Assembly (NCBI GenBank): GCA_029202405.1
Contig: CP119312.1
Coordinates: 3,601,001 to 3,665,000, forward strand
From: Candidatus Devosia phytovorans
GTDB lineage: Bacteria > Pseudomonadota > Alphaproteobacteria > Rhizobiales > Devosiaceae
Direction: 5' to 3'
DNA: 64,000 nt
The notes below the pieces were generated by a model, which was given only the letters and a program-made list of their open reading frames with translations, did no database searches and was not told where the DNA came from. This document shows positions 43,145 to 51,841 of this stretch, one piece after another; position 1 is the stretch's first letter; each line of letters begins with the position of its first letter. The position numbers were made by a program, and so were the translations under genes.

Positions 43145-44640
43145 TGAACACGATCGAAAATGCCGTTGCCGGCAAGCGCTATGTCTCCGCTTCAACGCGC
43201 CGCGTGCCCGTGTTTAATCCGGCCACTGGTGAGCAATCGGCCGAACTACCGCTGTCGACGCTGAGCGAGCTGAACGATGCCGTGGCTGCGGCCAAGAAGG
43301 CGCAGGTTGCCTGGGGCAATACCCCGCCAATGAAGCGCGCCCGCGTCATGTTCAAGTTCAAGGCGCTGCTCGATCAATATGCCGATGATCTCGCCCGCGA
43401 GATATCGAAAGAGCATGGCAAGGTGCATGATGATGCCCTGGGCGAAGTCGCCCGCGGCATCGACTGCGTGGATTTCGCCTGCGGTATTCCGCAGCTGCTC
43501 AAGGGCGAGTTCAGCCGCAATGTCGGCCCCTCGATCGACAGCTATTCGGATCGCCAGCCGCTCGGCGTCGTGGCCGGCATCACGCCCTTCAACTTCCCGG
43601 CCATGGTGCCGATGTGGATGTATCCGGCGGCCATTGCCTGCGGCAATGCCTTCATCCTCAAGCCCTCCGAGCGCGACCCGTCTGCGCCCATGCTGGCCTG
43701 GAATCTCTTCATGGAGGCGGGCCTGCCGGAAGGCATTCTCAATGTCATTCACGGCGACAAGGAAATGGTCGACGGTATTCTCGACCATCCTGACATCAAG
43801 GCGGTGAGCTTTGTCGGCTCGACGCCCATTGCCGAATATGTCTACCAGCGCGGCACCAAGGCGGGAAAACGCGTGCAGGCCCTGGGCGGCGCCAAGAACC
43901 ATATGGTGATCCTGCCCGATGCCGATCTGGACCAGGCTGCCGATGCGCTGATGGGTGCCGGCTATGGCTCGGCCGGCGAACGTTGCATGGCCATTTCGGT
44001 GGCCGTGCCGGTGGGCAAGGAAACTGCCGATGCGCTTGTTGCCAAGCTCAAGCCGCGCGTCGAAAGCCTCAAGATCGGCCCGGCAACCGACAAGGACGCC
44101 GAAATGGGTCCGGTCGTCACCAAGATGCACCGCGACAAGATCCTTGGCTATATCGACTCCGGCGTCGAGCAGGGCGCCGAGCTGGTCGTCGATGGCCGCG
44201 GCTTCTCGCTGCAGGGCTATGAGGGCGGCTACTATGTCGGCGGCACGCTGTTCGACAATGTCACGCCCGAAATGACCATCTACAAGGAAGAAATTTTCGG
44301 CCCCGTGCTCTCGGTCGTGCGCGCCAATGACTATGCTGAGGCCGTCAAGCTCATCAACGAGCATGAATATGGCAATGGCACCGCGATCTTCACCCGCGAC
44401 GGCGATGCTGCCCGCGAGTTTGCCGACAAGATCGAGGTGGGCATGGTGGGCGTCAATGTGCCGATCCCGGTACCGGTCGCCTATCACTCCTTTGGCGGCT
44501 GGAAGCGAAGCCTGTTCGGCGATCACTCCATCTACGGCCCCGAAGGCGTGCACTTCTATACCCGCCTCAAGACCGTCACCACCCGCTGGCCCGCCGGCAT
44601 CAAGGGTGGTGCCGAATTCTCGTTCCCGAGCGTCAAATAG
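43144..44640 (+). CDS. mmsA: CoA-acylating methylmalonate-semialdehyde dehydrogenase
   Basis: A 498-aa NAD-dependent aldehyde dehydrogenase that oxidises malonate or methylmalonate semialdehyde to acetyl- or propionyl-CoA. ITPFNFPAMVPMWMYPAAIA (residues about 145-165), FVGSTPIAEYVYQRGTKAGK and the catalytic Cys in GSAGERCMAISVAV (about 281) are diagnostic of MmsA. It joins the pathway after the aminotransferase, giving the final steps from beta-alanine or 3-aminoisobutyrate. Its ATG overlaps the preceding stop. Confidence 0.94.
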   Translation: MNTIENAVAGKRYVSASTRRVPVFNPATGEQSAELPLSTLSELNDAVAAAKKAQVAWGNTPPMKRARVMFKFKALLDQYADDLAREISKEHGKVHDDALGEVARGIDCVDFACGIPQLLKGEFSRNVGPSIDSYSDRQPLGVVAGITPFNFPAMVPMWMYPAAIACGNAFILKPSERDPSAPMLAWNLFMEAGLPEGILNVIHGDKEMVDGILDHPDIKAVSFVGSTPIAEYVYQRGTKAGKRVQALGGAKNHMVILPDADLDQAADALMGAGYGSAGERCMAISVAVPVGKETADALVAKLKPRVESLKIGPATDKDAEMGPVVTKMHRDKILGYIDSGVEQGAELVVDGRGFSLQGYEGGYYVGGTLFDNVTPEMTIYKEEIFGPVLSVVRANDYAEAVKLINEHEYGNGTAIFTRDGDAAREFADKIEVGMVGVNVPIPVPVAYHSFGGWKRSLFGDHSIYGPEGVHFYTRLKTVTTRWPAGIKGGAEFSFPSVK

Positions 44641-44645
44641 GAAAT

Positions 44646-45902
44646 ATGCCCATGTCTGCCCCAGGCGAAAACCTTCGTATCAATGGTGACCGGCTCTGGG
44701 ACAGCCTGATGGACATGGCCAAGATTGGCCCCGGCATTGCCGGGGGCAACAATCGCCAGACGCTGACCGACGAGGATGGCGAAGGCCGCCGCCTGTTCCA
44801 GCGCTGGTGCGACGAAGCCGGCCTTAGCATGGGCGTCGACCAGATGGGCACGATGTTCATGACCCATCCCGGCACCGACCCGGATGCGCTGCCGGTCTAT
44901 GTCGGCAGCCATCTCGATACCCAGCCGACTGGCGGCAAGTATGATGGCGTGCTGGGCGTTCTCGCCGGGCTCGAGGTCGTGCGTTCGCTCAATGATCTCG
45001 GCATCAAGACCAAACACCCGATTGTCGTCACCAACTGGGCCAATGAAGAGGGCGCGCGCTTTGCCCCGGCCATGCTGGCCTCGGGTGTCTTTGCCGGCAT
45101 TCACACCCAAGACTATGCGTATGGTCGCAAGGACCAGGAGGGCAAGAGTTATGGCGAGGAGCTGGCCCGCATCGGCTGGCGCGGCGAGGAAGAGGTCGGC
45201 GCGCGCAAGATGCATGCCTATTTCGAATATCACATCGAACAGGGCCCGATCCTTGAAGCCGAGAACAAGCAGATCGGCGTGGTGACGCATGGCCAGGGCC
45301 TGTGGTGGCTCGAATTCACACTGACCGGCAAGGAAGCCCACACCGGATCGACGCCGATGCTGATGCGCGTCAATGCCGGTCTTGCCACCGCCCGCATTAT
45401 CGAGGCGGTGCAGGAGATCGCCATGGCGCACCAGCCGGGCGCCGTTGGCGGCGTCGGACAGATGAAGTTCTCGCCCAACTCCCGCAATGTGCTGCCGGGC
45501 ACGGTGGTCTTTACCGTCGATATCCGCTCGCCTGAACTGGGCAAGCTGACGTCCATGCGCAGCCAGATCGAAGAACGCGCGCAGGCCATCTGCGCCGAGC
45601 TTGGCGTCGGCTATGCGATGGAAGCGGTCGGGCACTTCGATCCCGTGGCCTTCGATCCTGTGCTCGTCGGTCGCGTGCGCTCAGCAGCTGAAAAGCTCGG
45701 CTACAGTCACATGGACATCATCTCGGGCGCCGGCCATGACGCCTGCTGGACCAATCGCCTCGCCCCAACCACGATGATCATGTGTCCCTGCGTCGATGGC
45801 CTCAGCCACAACGAAGCCGAAGAGATTTCGAAGGACTGGGCAGCGGCCGGCGCCGATGTATTGTTCCACGCTGTGGTTGAGACCGCGGAGATTGTCGAGT
45901 GA
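44646..45902 (+). CDS. pydC: N-carbamoyl-beta-alanine amidohydrolase (PydC/HyuC family)
   Basis: A 418-aa M20/AmaB-type Zn-dependent hydrolase that releases ammonia and CO2 from N-carbamoyl-beta-alanine or N-carbamoyl-3-aminoisobutyrate. VGSHLDTQPTGGKYDGVLGV (about residues 81-100) carries His and Asp metal ligands, NEEGARFAPAMLASGVFAG the Glu pair, and EYHIEQGPILE a further His/Glu. GLSHNEAEEI near the C-terminus supplies the last His. The substrate is fixed by context: dihydropyrimidinase two genes on. ATG at 44646 (a second at 44652). Confidence 0.9.
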   Translation: MPMSAPGENLRINGDRLWDSLMDMAKIGPGIAGGNNRQTLTDEDGEGRRLFQRWCDEAGLSMGVDQMGTMFMTHPGTDPDALPVYVGSHLDTQPTGGKYDGVLGVLAGLEVVRSLNDLGIKTKHPIVVTNWANEEGARFAPAMLASGVFAGIHTQDYAYGRKDQEGKSYGEELARIGWRGEEEVGARKMHAYFEYHIEQGPILEAENKQIGVVTHGQGLWWLEFTLTGKEAHTGSTPMLMRVNAGLATARIIEAVQEIAMAHQPGAVGGVGQMKFSPNSRNVLPGTVVFTVDIRSPELGKLTSMRSQIEERAQAICAELGVGYAMEAVGHFDPVAFDPVLVGRVRSAAEKLGYSHMDIISGAGHDACWTNRLAPTTMIMCPCVDGLSHNEAEEISKDWAAAGADVLFHAVVETAEIVE

Positions 45903-45912
45903 TGCAGATGGG

Positions 45913-45927
45913 CGTACATTTTGTACG
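45913..45927. repeat. inverted repeat before the 68-aa gene
   Basis: CGTAC (45913-45917), ATTTT, GTACG (45923-45927), beginning 11 bases after the pydC stop and ending 15 before the next start. A possible operator or start-proximal stem. Confidence 0.4.
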
Positions 45928-45942
45928 ATTGGGGACGCGAAC

Positions 45943-46149
45943 ATGCCCGACGCAGTCACGAACGAACTCATATACGAGACGCTCAAGCAGATTCAGGGCA
46001 CACTTGCCTTGCACACGCAGTATCATCTTGAGATCAAGGAACGAGTTGGCCTGCTTGAGCAGCAATATGCCAGCATCTCGCGCCGGGTTGATCGCATCGA
46101 TGACAGGCTTGATCGAGTCGAGAAGCGCCTCAATCTCGCCGAAGCTTGA
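45943..46149 (+). CDS. small predicted coiled-coil protein inside the pyrimidine operon
   Basis: A 68-aa hypothetical protein without signal peptide or membrane segment. It starts MPDAVTNELIYETLKQIQGT and continues with heptad-like leucines (LEIKERVGLLEQQYASISRRVDRI shown by LLEQQYASI and RVDRIDDRLDRVEKRL), predicting a coiled coil at residues about 28-66. ATG at 45943 after GGGGACGCG. It lies between pydC and the dihydropyrimidinase gene, so it is probably co-expressed with them, but a role in the pathway is unproven. Short size means moderate confidence. Confidence 0.65.
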   Translation: MPDAVTNELIYETLKQIQGTLALHTQYHLEIKERVGLLEQQYASISRRVDRIDDRLDRVEKRLNLAEA

Positions 46150-46320
46150 ACCACTACGCCGACCAATGGAGTCTTGACGTCCGCGCCTGAGTGCGTGGCG
46201 GCCGGTTTCTGCTGGCCAATTTGAGTAAGACATAAACGATCTGCAAAAAGCGCTGAGGGGTGCGTGCGGGTCGGACGGACATAAGCCGTGGAGACGGCTA
46301 TAGACTAAAGGGAATGCAGC

Positions 46321-47772
46321 ATGAGCAAAGTGATCAAGGGCGGCACAGTCGTCACGGCCGATCTGACCTACAAGGCTGACGTCAAGATCGAGGGCGATGT
46401 GATCGTCGAGATCGGCCAGAACCTGTCCGGCGACGAGGTTCTCGACGCGACGGGTTGCTACATCATGCCGGGCGGCATCGATCCGCATACGCATTTGGAA
46501 ATGCCCTTCATGGGCACCTATTCCGCCGATGATTTCGAGAGCGGTACCCGCGCGGGTCTGGCCGGCGGCACCACCATGGTGGTCGATTTCTGCCTGCCCA
46601 ATCCTGGCCAGAGCCTGCTCGAAGCGCTCCAGATGTGGGACAACAAGACCGGCAAGGCTTCGGCCGACTATAGTTTCCACATGGCCATCACCTGGTGGGA
46701 CGAACAGGTCTGGCGCGAAATGGCCGAAGTGGTCGATCGCGGCATTACCAGCTTCAAGCATTTCATGGCTTACAAGGGCAGCCTGATGGTCAATGACGAC
46801 GAGATGTTCTCGTCGTTCCAGCGCTGCGCCGATCTCGGCGCCCTGCCGCTGGTGCATGCCGAGAATGGCGACATCGTCGCCGCCATGACGGCAAAGCTGC
46901 TGGCTGAAGGCAATAATGGCCCCGAGGGTCACGCCTATTCGCGTCCGCCAGAAGTCGAGGGCGAAGCGACCAATCGCGCTATCATGATTGCCGACATGGC
47001 CGGCGTGCCGCTCTATGTCGTGCATGTCTCGGCCGAGCAGAGCCATGAAGCCATTCGCCGCGCCCGCCAGAAGGGCATGCGTGTCTATGGCGAACCGCTC
47101 GTGCAGCACCTGACGCTCGACGAGAGCGAGTATTTCAATGCCGACTGGGATCATGCCGCCCGTCGCGTCATGTCGCCTCCGTTTCGCAACAAGCAGCATC
47201 AGGACTCGCTCTGGGCCGGGTTGCAGTCGGGCTCGCTATCCTGCGTCGCCACTGACCATTGCGCCTTCACCACCGAGCAGAAGCGCAATGGCGTCGGCAA
47301 TTTCTCCAAGATCCCCAATGGCACGGGCGGCCTCGAAGACCGCCTGCCCGTCCTCTGGACGGCGGGCGTCAACACCGGTCGGCTGACCATGAATGAATTC
47401 GTCGCGGTGACCTCGACCAATATCGCCAAGATCCTCAACATGTATCCGAAAAAAGGCGCGGTGCTGGTCGGCGCCGATGCGGATCTGATCGTCTGGGATC
47501 CGGAGCGGACGAAGACCATTTCGGCCAAGGGCCAACAGTCGGTCATCGACTACAATGTGTTCGAGGGTTTCGAGGTCAAGGGCCTGCCCCGCTATGTGTT
47601 GAGCCGCGGCAAGGTTTCCATCGTCGAAAACGAGATCAAGGCCGAGGCGGGCCATGGGAAGTTCATTGCGCGCGAAGCGAAAAACCCGGTCAACCGGGCG
47701 CTGAGCCAGTGGAAGGAAATCGTTGCACCGCGCAAGGTCGAACGCGCCGGCATTCCGGCAACCGGCGTGTAG
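46321..47772 (+). CDS. hydA: dihydropyrimidinase
   Basis: A 483-aa metal-dependent hydrolase that opens dihydrouracil or dihydrothymine (and hydantoins). The metal ligands are present: H56 and H58 in GGIDPHTHLEMPFMG, the Lys to be carbamylated in KHFMAYKGSL (K152), His in PLVHAENGD (about 179) and VVHVSAEQS (about 236), and Asp in CVATDHCAF (about 314). Length matches the family. The ATG at 46321 follows GGGAATGCAGC. Second step of the reductive pathway; the dihydropyrimidine dehydrogenase for the first step is not in the window. Confidence 0.94.
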   Translation: MSKVIKGGTVVTADLTYKADVKIEGDVIVEIGQNLSGDEVLDATGCYIMPGGIDPHTHLEMPFMGTYSADDFESGTRAGLAGGTTMVVDFCLPNPGQSLLEALQMWDNKTGKASADYSFHMAITWWDEQVWREMAEVVDRGITSFKHFMAYKGSLMVNDDEMFSSFQRCADLGALPLVHAENGDIVAAMTAKLLAEGNNGPEGHAYSRPPEVEGEATNRAIMIADMAGVPLYVVHVSAEQSHEAIRRARQKGMRVYGEPLVQHLTLDESEYFNADWDHAARRVMSPPFRNKQHQDSLWAGLQSGSLSCVATDHCAFTTEQKRNGVGNFSKIPNGTGGLEDRLPVLWTAGVNTGRLTMNEFVAVTSTNIAKILNMYPKKGAVLVGADADLIVWDPERTKTISAKGQQSVIDYNVFEGFEVKGLPRYVLSRGKVSIVENEIKAEAGHGKFIAREAKNPVNRALSQWKEIVAPRKVERAGIPATGV

Positions 47773-47946
47773 CAGAGTGATGAAATAACAGGCACCTGCC
47801 GGGGGAGCGGAGTGTTCGGACAGATGTTTCAGGACCCCTGAAAACGGCACGGCGCTTGCTAGAGAGCCCGCAATAGAAAAGTCTGGCCATCGGGCGACGA
47901 AGGGGCACCTGGTCCCCGATGGAAATAGCGAGAGGGGCACAAGAGC
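47773..47946 (+). promoter_or_regulatory. structured leader before the pyrimidine ABC importer
   Basis: 174 bases between hydA and the ATPase gene with two stems. TTTCAGG-ACC-CCTGAAA is at 47827-47843. CCATCGGG (47887-47894) can pair with CCCGATGG (47915-47922), and GGGG (47902-47905) can pair with the overlapping CCCC (47914-47917), so two alternative structures compete just before the start codon. No known riboswitch motif was recognised. Confidence 0.45.
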
Positions 47947-48777
47947 TTGTCCGAGACGTCGCCGCATATTGCTTCCAAGCCGACGGGCGCCAGCCCGGTC
48001 ATCTCGGCCAGTCACCTGGGCTTGACCTTCAAGACCAATGACGGTGACGTCATTGCGCTCAGCGACGTCAATCTCACCATCAACAAGGGCGAGTTCGTTT
48101 CCTTCATCGGCCCCTCGGGCTGCGGCAAGACCACATTCCTGCGCACTATCGCCGATCTGGAACAACCGACCTCGGGCACACTGACCATCAATGGCCAGAC
48201 ACCGGAAAACGCCCGCAAGGACCGGGCCTATGGTTATGTCTTCCAGGCGCCAGCGCTTTACCCCTGGCGGACGATCGAAAAGAATGTCGCCCTGCCGCTC
48301 GAAATCATGGGTTATGGCCAGAGCCAGCAGGCCGAGCGCATCAAGCGCACCATGGATCTGGTCAATCTCTCCGGCTTCGAAAAGAAATATCCCTGGCAGC
48401 TCTCCGGCGGCATGCAGCAGCGCGCCTCGATCGCCCGCGCCCTGGCCTTCGATGCCGACTTGCTGCTGATGGACGAGCCCTTCGGCGCGCTGGACGAGAT
48501 CGTGCGTGACCATCTCAATTCCGAATTGCTCAAACTCTGGGATCGCACCAGCAAGACCATCTGCTTTGTCACCCATTCCATTCCCGAGGCGGTCTATCTT
48601 TCGACCAAGATCGTCGTCATGTCGCCGCGCCCCGGCCGCGTCACCGATGTGATCGAGAGCAACCTTCCCCGCGAGCGTCCGCTCGACATTCGCGAAACGC
48701 CGGAATTTTTGGCCATCGCGGCACGCGTGCGCGACGGTCTGCGCGCCGGGCATAGCTATGACGGGGATCACGTGTGA
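47947..48777 (+). CDS. ABC transporter ATP-binding protein (pyrimidine/precursor importer)
   Basis: A 276-aa ATPase of the SsuB/TauB/NMT1-type importer group. Walker A GPSGCGKTTF (about residues 56-65), Q-loop VFQAPALYPWRT, signature LSGGMQQRASIARAL and Walker B LLLMDEPFGALDE, followed by H-loop FVTHSI. The start is a TTG at 47947, which agrees with N-terminal alignment but has a GAGAGGGG site at unusual spacing. First gene of a four-gene import operon after the dihydropyrimidinase. Confidence 0.88.
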   Translation: MSETSPHIASKPTGASPVISASHLGLTFKTNDGDVIALSDVNLTINKGEFVSFIGPSGCGKTTFLRTIADLEQPTSGTLTINGQTPENARKDRAYGYVFQAPALYPWRTIEKNVALPLEIMGYGQSQQAERIKRTMDLVNLSGFEKKYPWQLSGGMQQRASIARALAFDADLLLMDEPFGALDEIVRDHLNSELLKLWDRTSKTICFVTHSIPEAVYLSTKIVVMSPRPGRVTDVIESNLPRERPLDIRETPEFLAIAARVRDGLRAGHSYDGDHV

Positions 48778-49643
48778 ACCGCGTCCTGCCTGTCATCACC
48801 ATCCTGCTTGCCATCGTCGCCATCTGGTATGGCGCAGCCATTTCGATGAATGCGCCCTGGCAGAATACGCTCAATGGCCGCGCCGATCTGGTGGACGTCC
48901 CCTTCACCGATTTTGCACTACAGACCTGGTCACAGGACAAGCCGATCCTGCCAGCGCCGCATCAGGTGCTGGGCGAGATCTGGAACGGGACCATGGCGCT
49001 GGAAATCACCTCGCGCCGGTCGCTGGCCTATCATGGCTGGGTCACCCTCTCCTCGACCCTCCTCGGCTTTGTGCTGGGCACGGCACTGGGGGTGGGTCTG
49101 GCGGTCATCATCACCCATAATGACGCGTCCGATCGTTCGCTGATGCCGTGGATCATTGCCAGCCAGACCATTCCGATCCTGGCCGTCGCGCCCATGGTGG
49201 TGGTGGGTCTCGGCGCCGTCGGGCTGACCGGGCTTTTGCCCAAGGCGCTGATCTCGATGTATCTGAGCTTCTTCCCGGTCGTGGTCGGCATGGTCAAAGG
49301 ACTGCGCTCGCCCGAGGGCATCCAGCTTGATTTGATGCGCACCTATGACGCCTCGCCCTGGCAGAGTTTCTGGAAGCTGCGCTGGCCGGCCGCCATGCCC
49401 TTCCTCTTCGCCTCGATGAAGGTCGGTATTGCCATTTCGTTGATCGGCGCCGTGGTGGCCGAGCTTTCCAATGCCGCCGGTGGCGGGCTGGGCGTGCGCC
49501 TGCTGACTGGCTCCTACAATGGCCAGACCATCCAGATCTGGGCGGCACTGTTTATCGCGGCGGCTTTGGCGGCGGTACTGGTCGTTATCGTCGGGGCGGC
49601 GGAAAAAGCGGTCAACGCCCGGATGGGAGTGCGCCCGGCATGA
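48774..49643 (+). CDS. ABC transporter permease (NMT1/THI5-type importer)
   Basis: A 289-aa permease with about six hydrophobic segments. The EAA-type coupling segment MRTYDASPWQSFWKLRWPAA (about residues 187-206) is intact. Start GTG at 48774 overlaps the ATPase stop. Paired with the next permease. Confidence 0.88.
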   Translation: MNRVLPVITILLAIVAIWYGAAISMNAPWQNTLNGRADLVDVPFTDFALQTWSQDKPILPAPHQVLGEIWNGTMALEITSRRSLAYHGWVTLSSTLLGFVLGTALGVGLAVIITHNDASDRSLMPWIIASQTIPILAVAPMVVVGLGAVGLTGLLPKALISMYLSFFPVVVGMVKGLRSPEGIQLDLMRTYDASPWQSFWKLRWPAAMPFLFASMKVGIAISLIGAVVAELSNAAGGGLGVRLLTGSYNGQTIQIWAALFIAAALAAVLVVIVGAAEKAVNARMGVRPA

Positions 49644-50740
49644 GCCAGCTGCAATTCTTCATTGCCCTCGTTGCCGGTGGACTTTCCGCGGCTGGCTTTG
49701 CGCTCAGCTTTGTCACGCCCTTCGAACAGGCGCTGCTGCTGAAGGCCTTTCTCGGCCTCGGCTTCCTGTCGCTGATCCGCTTCTTCATCCCCATCGGGCT
49801 CTGGGCCGATGGTGCCTTTGCCGTACTGGGTGCGGTGGCCGTGCTGACCTCGATCGGCATCTTTCAGCCGGCGCCGGCCTTTTTCTGGATGGCGCTGATC
49901 GTGGCTTGGCTCTTCTCCTGGCTCTTCGTTGAGCGGCTGAGCAAGGTGCTGGCGCCACGCCTGTCGGACAATGCGGGCCTGGGGCTGATCATCCCGATCA
50001 CCTTTGGCGTGGCCTTGCTGGTCATCTGGGAAGTGGTGACGCGCGGCGCCAATGTGCCACCGGTGCTCTTGCCGCCGCCCTCGATGATCGGGGCGCAGCT
50101 GGCCAATTCGACCGGCATCCTCTGGGCCGATTTCGTCCAGACCTTCGTCAAGTCCGTGCTGCCCGGCTATGTCATGGGGTGCCTTGCCGGTCTGGTTGTG
50201 GCGGTGCTGGTCGATCGTTCGCCCTTCCTCAAGGCGGGGCTGCTGCCGATCGGCAATTTCATGTCGGCCCTGCCCATCATCGGCATCGCGCCGATCATGG
50301 TCATGTGGTTCGGCTTTGACTGGCAATCGAAAGCCGCGGTCGTCGTCGCGATGACCTTCTTCCCCATGCTGGTCAACACGGTGGCCGGGCTCAATGCCGC
50401 ATCCAATATCGAGCGCGACCTGATGCGCACCTATGCCGCCTCCTATTGGCAAACCCTTATGAAGCTTCGGCTCCCCGCTGCGGGCCCCTTCATATTCAAC
50501 GCCCTCAAGATCAACTCGACTCTGGCCTTGATCGGCGCAATCGTAGCGGAATTCTTCGGGACGCCCGTTGTGGGAATGGGCTTCCGAATTTCTACAGGCG
50601 TTGGCCGTCTGGCCATCGATCTGGTCTGGGCAGAGATCGCCGTTGCAGCGATCGCGGGGTCTGCCTTCTACGGGGTGATTGCCCTCATCGAAAGGGGCGC
50701 CACCTTCTGGCATCCGTCTGTCCGTGGTGGACGGGCGTAA
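49640..50740 (+). CDS. ABC transporter permease (NMT1/THI5-type importer)
   Basis: A 366-aa permease, longer than its partner because of an N-terminal region with extra hydrophobic segments (residues about 1-115). The core domain begins LGLIIPITFGVALLVIWEVV and has the coupling segment MRTYAASYWQTLMKLRLPAA (about residues 262-281). ATGA overlap with the previous gene. The extra N-terminal membrane segments are not typical of this permease family. Confidence 0.86.
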   Translation: MSQLQFFIALVAGGLSAAGFALSFVTPFEQALLLKAFLGLGFLSLIRFFIPIGLWADGAFAVLGAVAVLTSIGIFQPAPAFFWMALIVAWLFSWLFVERLSKVLAPRLSDNAGLGLIIPITFGVALLVIWEVVTRGANVPPVLLPPPSMIGAQLANSTGILWADFVQTFVKSVLPGYVMGCLAGLVVAVLVDRSPFLKAGLLPIGNFMSALPIIGIAPIMVMWFGFDWQSKAAVVVAMTFFPMLVNTVAGLNAASNIERDLMRTYAASYWQTLMKLRLPAAGPFIFNALKINSTLALIGAIVAEFFGTPVVGMGFRISTGVGRLAIDLVWAEIAVAAIAGSAFYGVIALIERGATFWHPSVRGGRA

Positions 50741-50760
50741 CAGGGAAAAGGGAACGAAAA

Positions 50761-51735
50761 ATGAAGAAGTCTATTGGAGGTTTGCTGGTCAGCGCTCTGG
50801 CGCTTTCGGCCGCTCCCGCCTTTGCGCAGGACGCATTGACGCTGCAGCTGAAGTGGGTCACGCAGGCGCAGTTCGCCGGCTATCTCGTTGCTGAATCAAA
50901 GGGTTTCTACGACGAGGAGAATCTCGACATCACCATCCTGCCCGGCGGCCCCAACATTGCTCCGGAACAGGTGATCGCCGGCGGTGGCGCCGATATCATC
51001 GTCACCTGGATGGCGGCCGGCTTGGCGGCGCGCGATACCGGCGTGCCGCTGGTCAATATCGCCCAGCCGTTCAAGCGCTCGGGCCTGATGATGATCTGCC
51101 CGACCGAGACCGAAATCAATGAGGTTGCTGACTTTCCCGGCCATACCCTGGGTGTCTGGTTCTTCGGCAATGAATATCCGTTCTTTGCCTGGATGAACAA
51201 GGAAGGCATTGCCACCGATGGTTCGGAAGGCGGCGTCACCGTGCTGCAGCAGAGCTTTGACATCCAGCCGATGATCCAGGGCCAGGCGGACTGTATCTCG
51301 GTGATGACCTACAACGAGTATGGTCAGGCGCTCGATGCTGGCTATGGTCCTGATAACCTGACGATTTTCAACTATACCGAACTGGGCAACGACCTGCTCG
51401 AAGACGGTCTCTATGTGATGGAAGACAGCCTCGACGATCCGGCCAAGGTGGATGCCTACACCCGCTTCGTGCGGGCCTCGATGAAGGGCTGGGAATATGC
51501 CGCGGCCAATCCGGAAGAAGCCGCGCAAATCGTTGTCGACATGGACGAAACTGGCGCCGCGACACTGGAGCACCAGCTCTACATGACCGGCGAAGTGGCC
51601 AAGCTGGTCGACCCTGCCGATCCGGCGCTCGACATGGCGACCTATGACCGTACGGTCAAGGCGCTGCTCGACCAGTCGATCATCAAGGCCGAGCCGGAAG
51701 GCGCCTATACGACCGTCGTGACCGACGGGCTGTAA
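50761..51735 (+). CDS. ABC transporter substrate-binding protein (NMT1/THI5-like)
   Basis: A 324-aa periplasmic binding protein. Signal peptide MKKSIGGLLVSALALSAAPA ending AFAQD. TLQLKWVTQAQFAGYLVAES (residues about 26-45) is the family opening, as in proteins that bind pyrimidine-like rings such as HMP or formyl-aminopyrimidine (ThiY). GWYD-like features are altered to GFYDEENLDITILPGGP. By context it may bind uracil, thymine or dihydropyrimidines; family and position support this, but ligand is unproven. Fourth gene of the ABC operon. Confidence 0.86.
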   Translation: MKKSIGGLLVSALALSAAPAFAQDALTLQLKWVTQAQFAGYLVAESKGFYDEENLDITILPGGPNIAPEQVIAGGGADIIVTWMAAGLAARDTGVPLVNIAQPFKRSGLMMICPTETEINEVADFPGHTLGVWFFGNEYPFFAWMNKEGIATDGSEGGVTVLQQSFDIQPMIQGQADCISVMTYNEYGQALDAGYGPDNLTIFNYTELGNDLLEDGLYVMEDSLDDPAKVDAYTRFVRASMKGWEYAAANPEEAAQIVVDMDETGAATLEHQLYMTGEVAKLVDPADPALDMATYDRTVKALLDQSIIKAEPEGAYTTVVTDGL

Positions 51736-51736
51736 C

Positions 51737-51754
51737 CGTCAAGCATGCTTGACG
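51737..51754. repeat. perfect 18-bp palindrome after the binding-protein gene
   Basis: CGTCAAGCATGCTTGACG is its own reverse complement. It begins two bases after the stop codon and is 10 bases before the terminator stem at 51765. Confidence 0.6.
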
Positions 51755-51764
51755 ACTTCTTGTG

Positions 51765-51791
51765 AAAGGCGGGGCTGGCGCCCCGCCTTTT
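51765..51791 (+). terminator. terminator of the pyrimidine import operon
   Basis: Perfect 11-bp arms AAAGGCGGGGC (51765-51775) and GCCCCGCCTTT (51780-51790) with a TGGC loop and a short T tail. Confidence 0.9.
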
Positions 51792-51841
51792 GCCGTTCCC
51801 GGCCGAGTTCACGGCGCCGTGCACAAAGTTGATGCAACTCC

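Noticed and set aside
47773..47946. TPP riboswitch before the NMT1/THI5-like importer
   Set aside because: Looked for the CTGAGA and ACCTGATCTGG-type elements and did not find them; the stems found do not fit the TPP fold.
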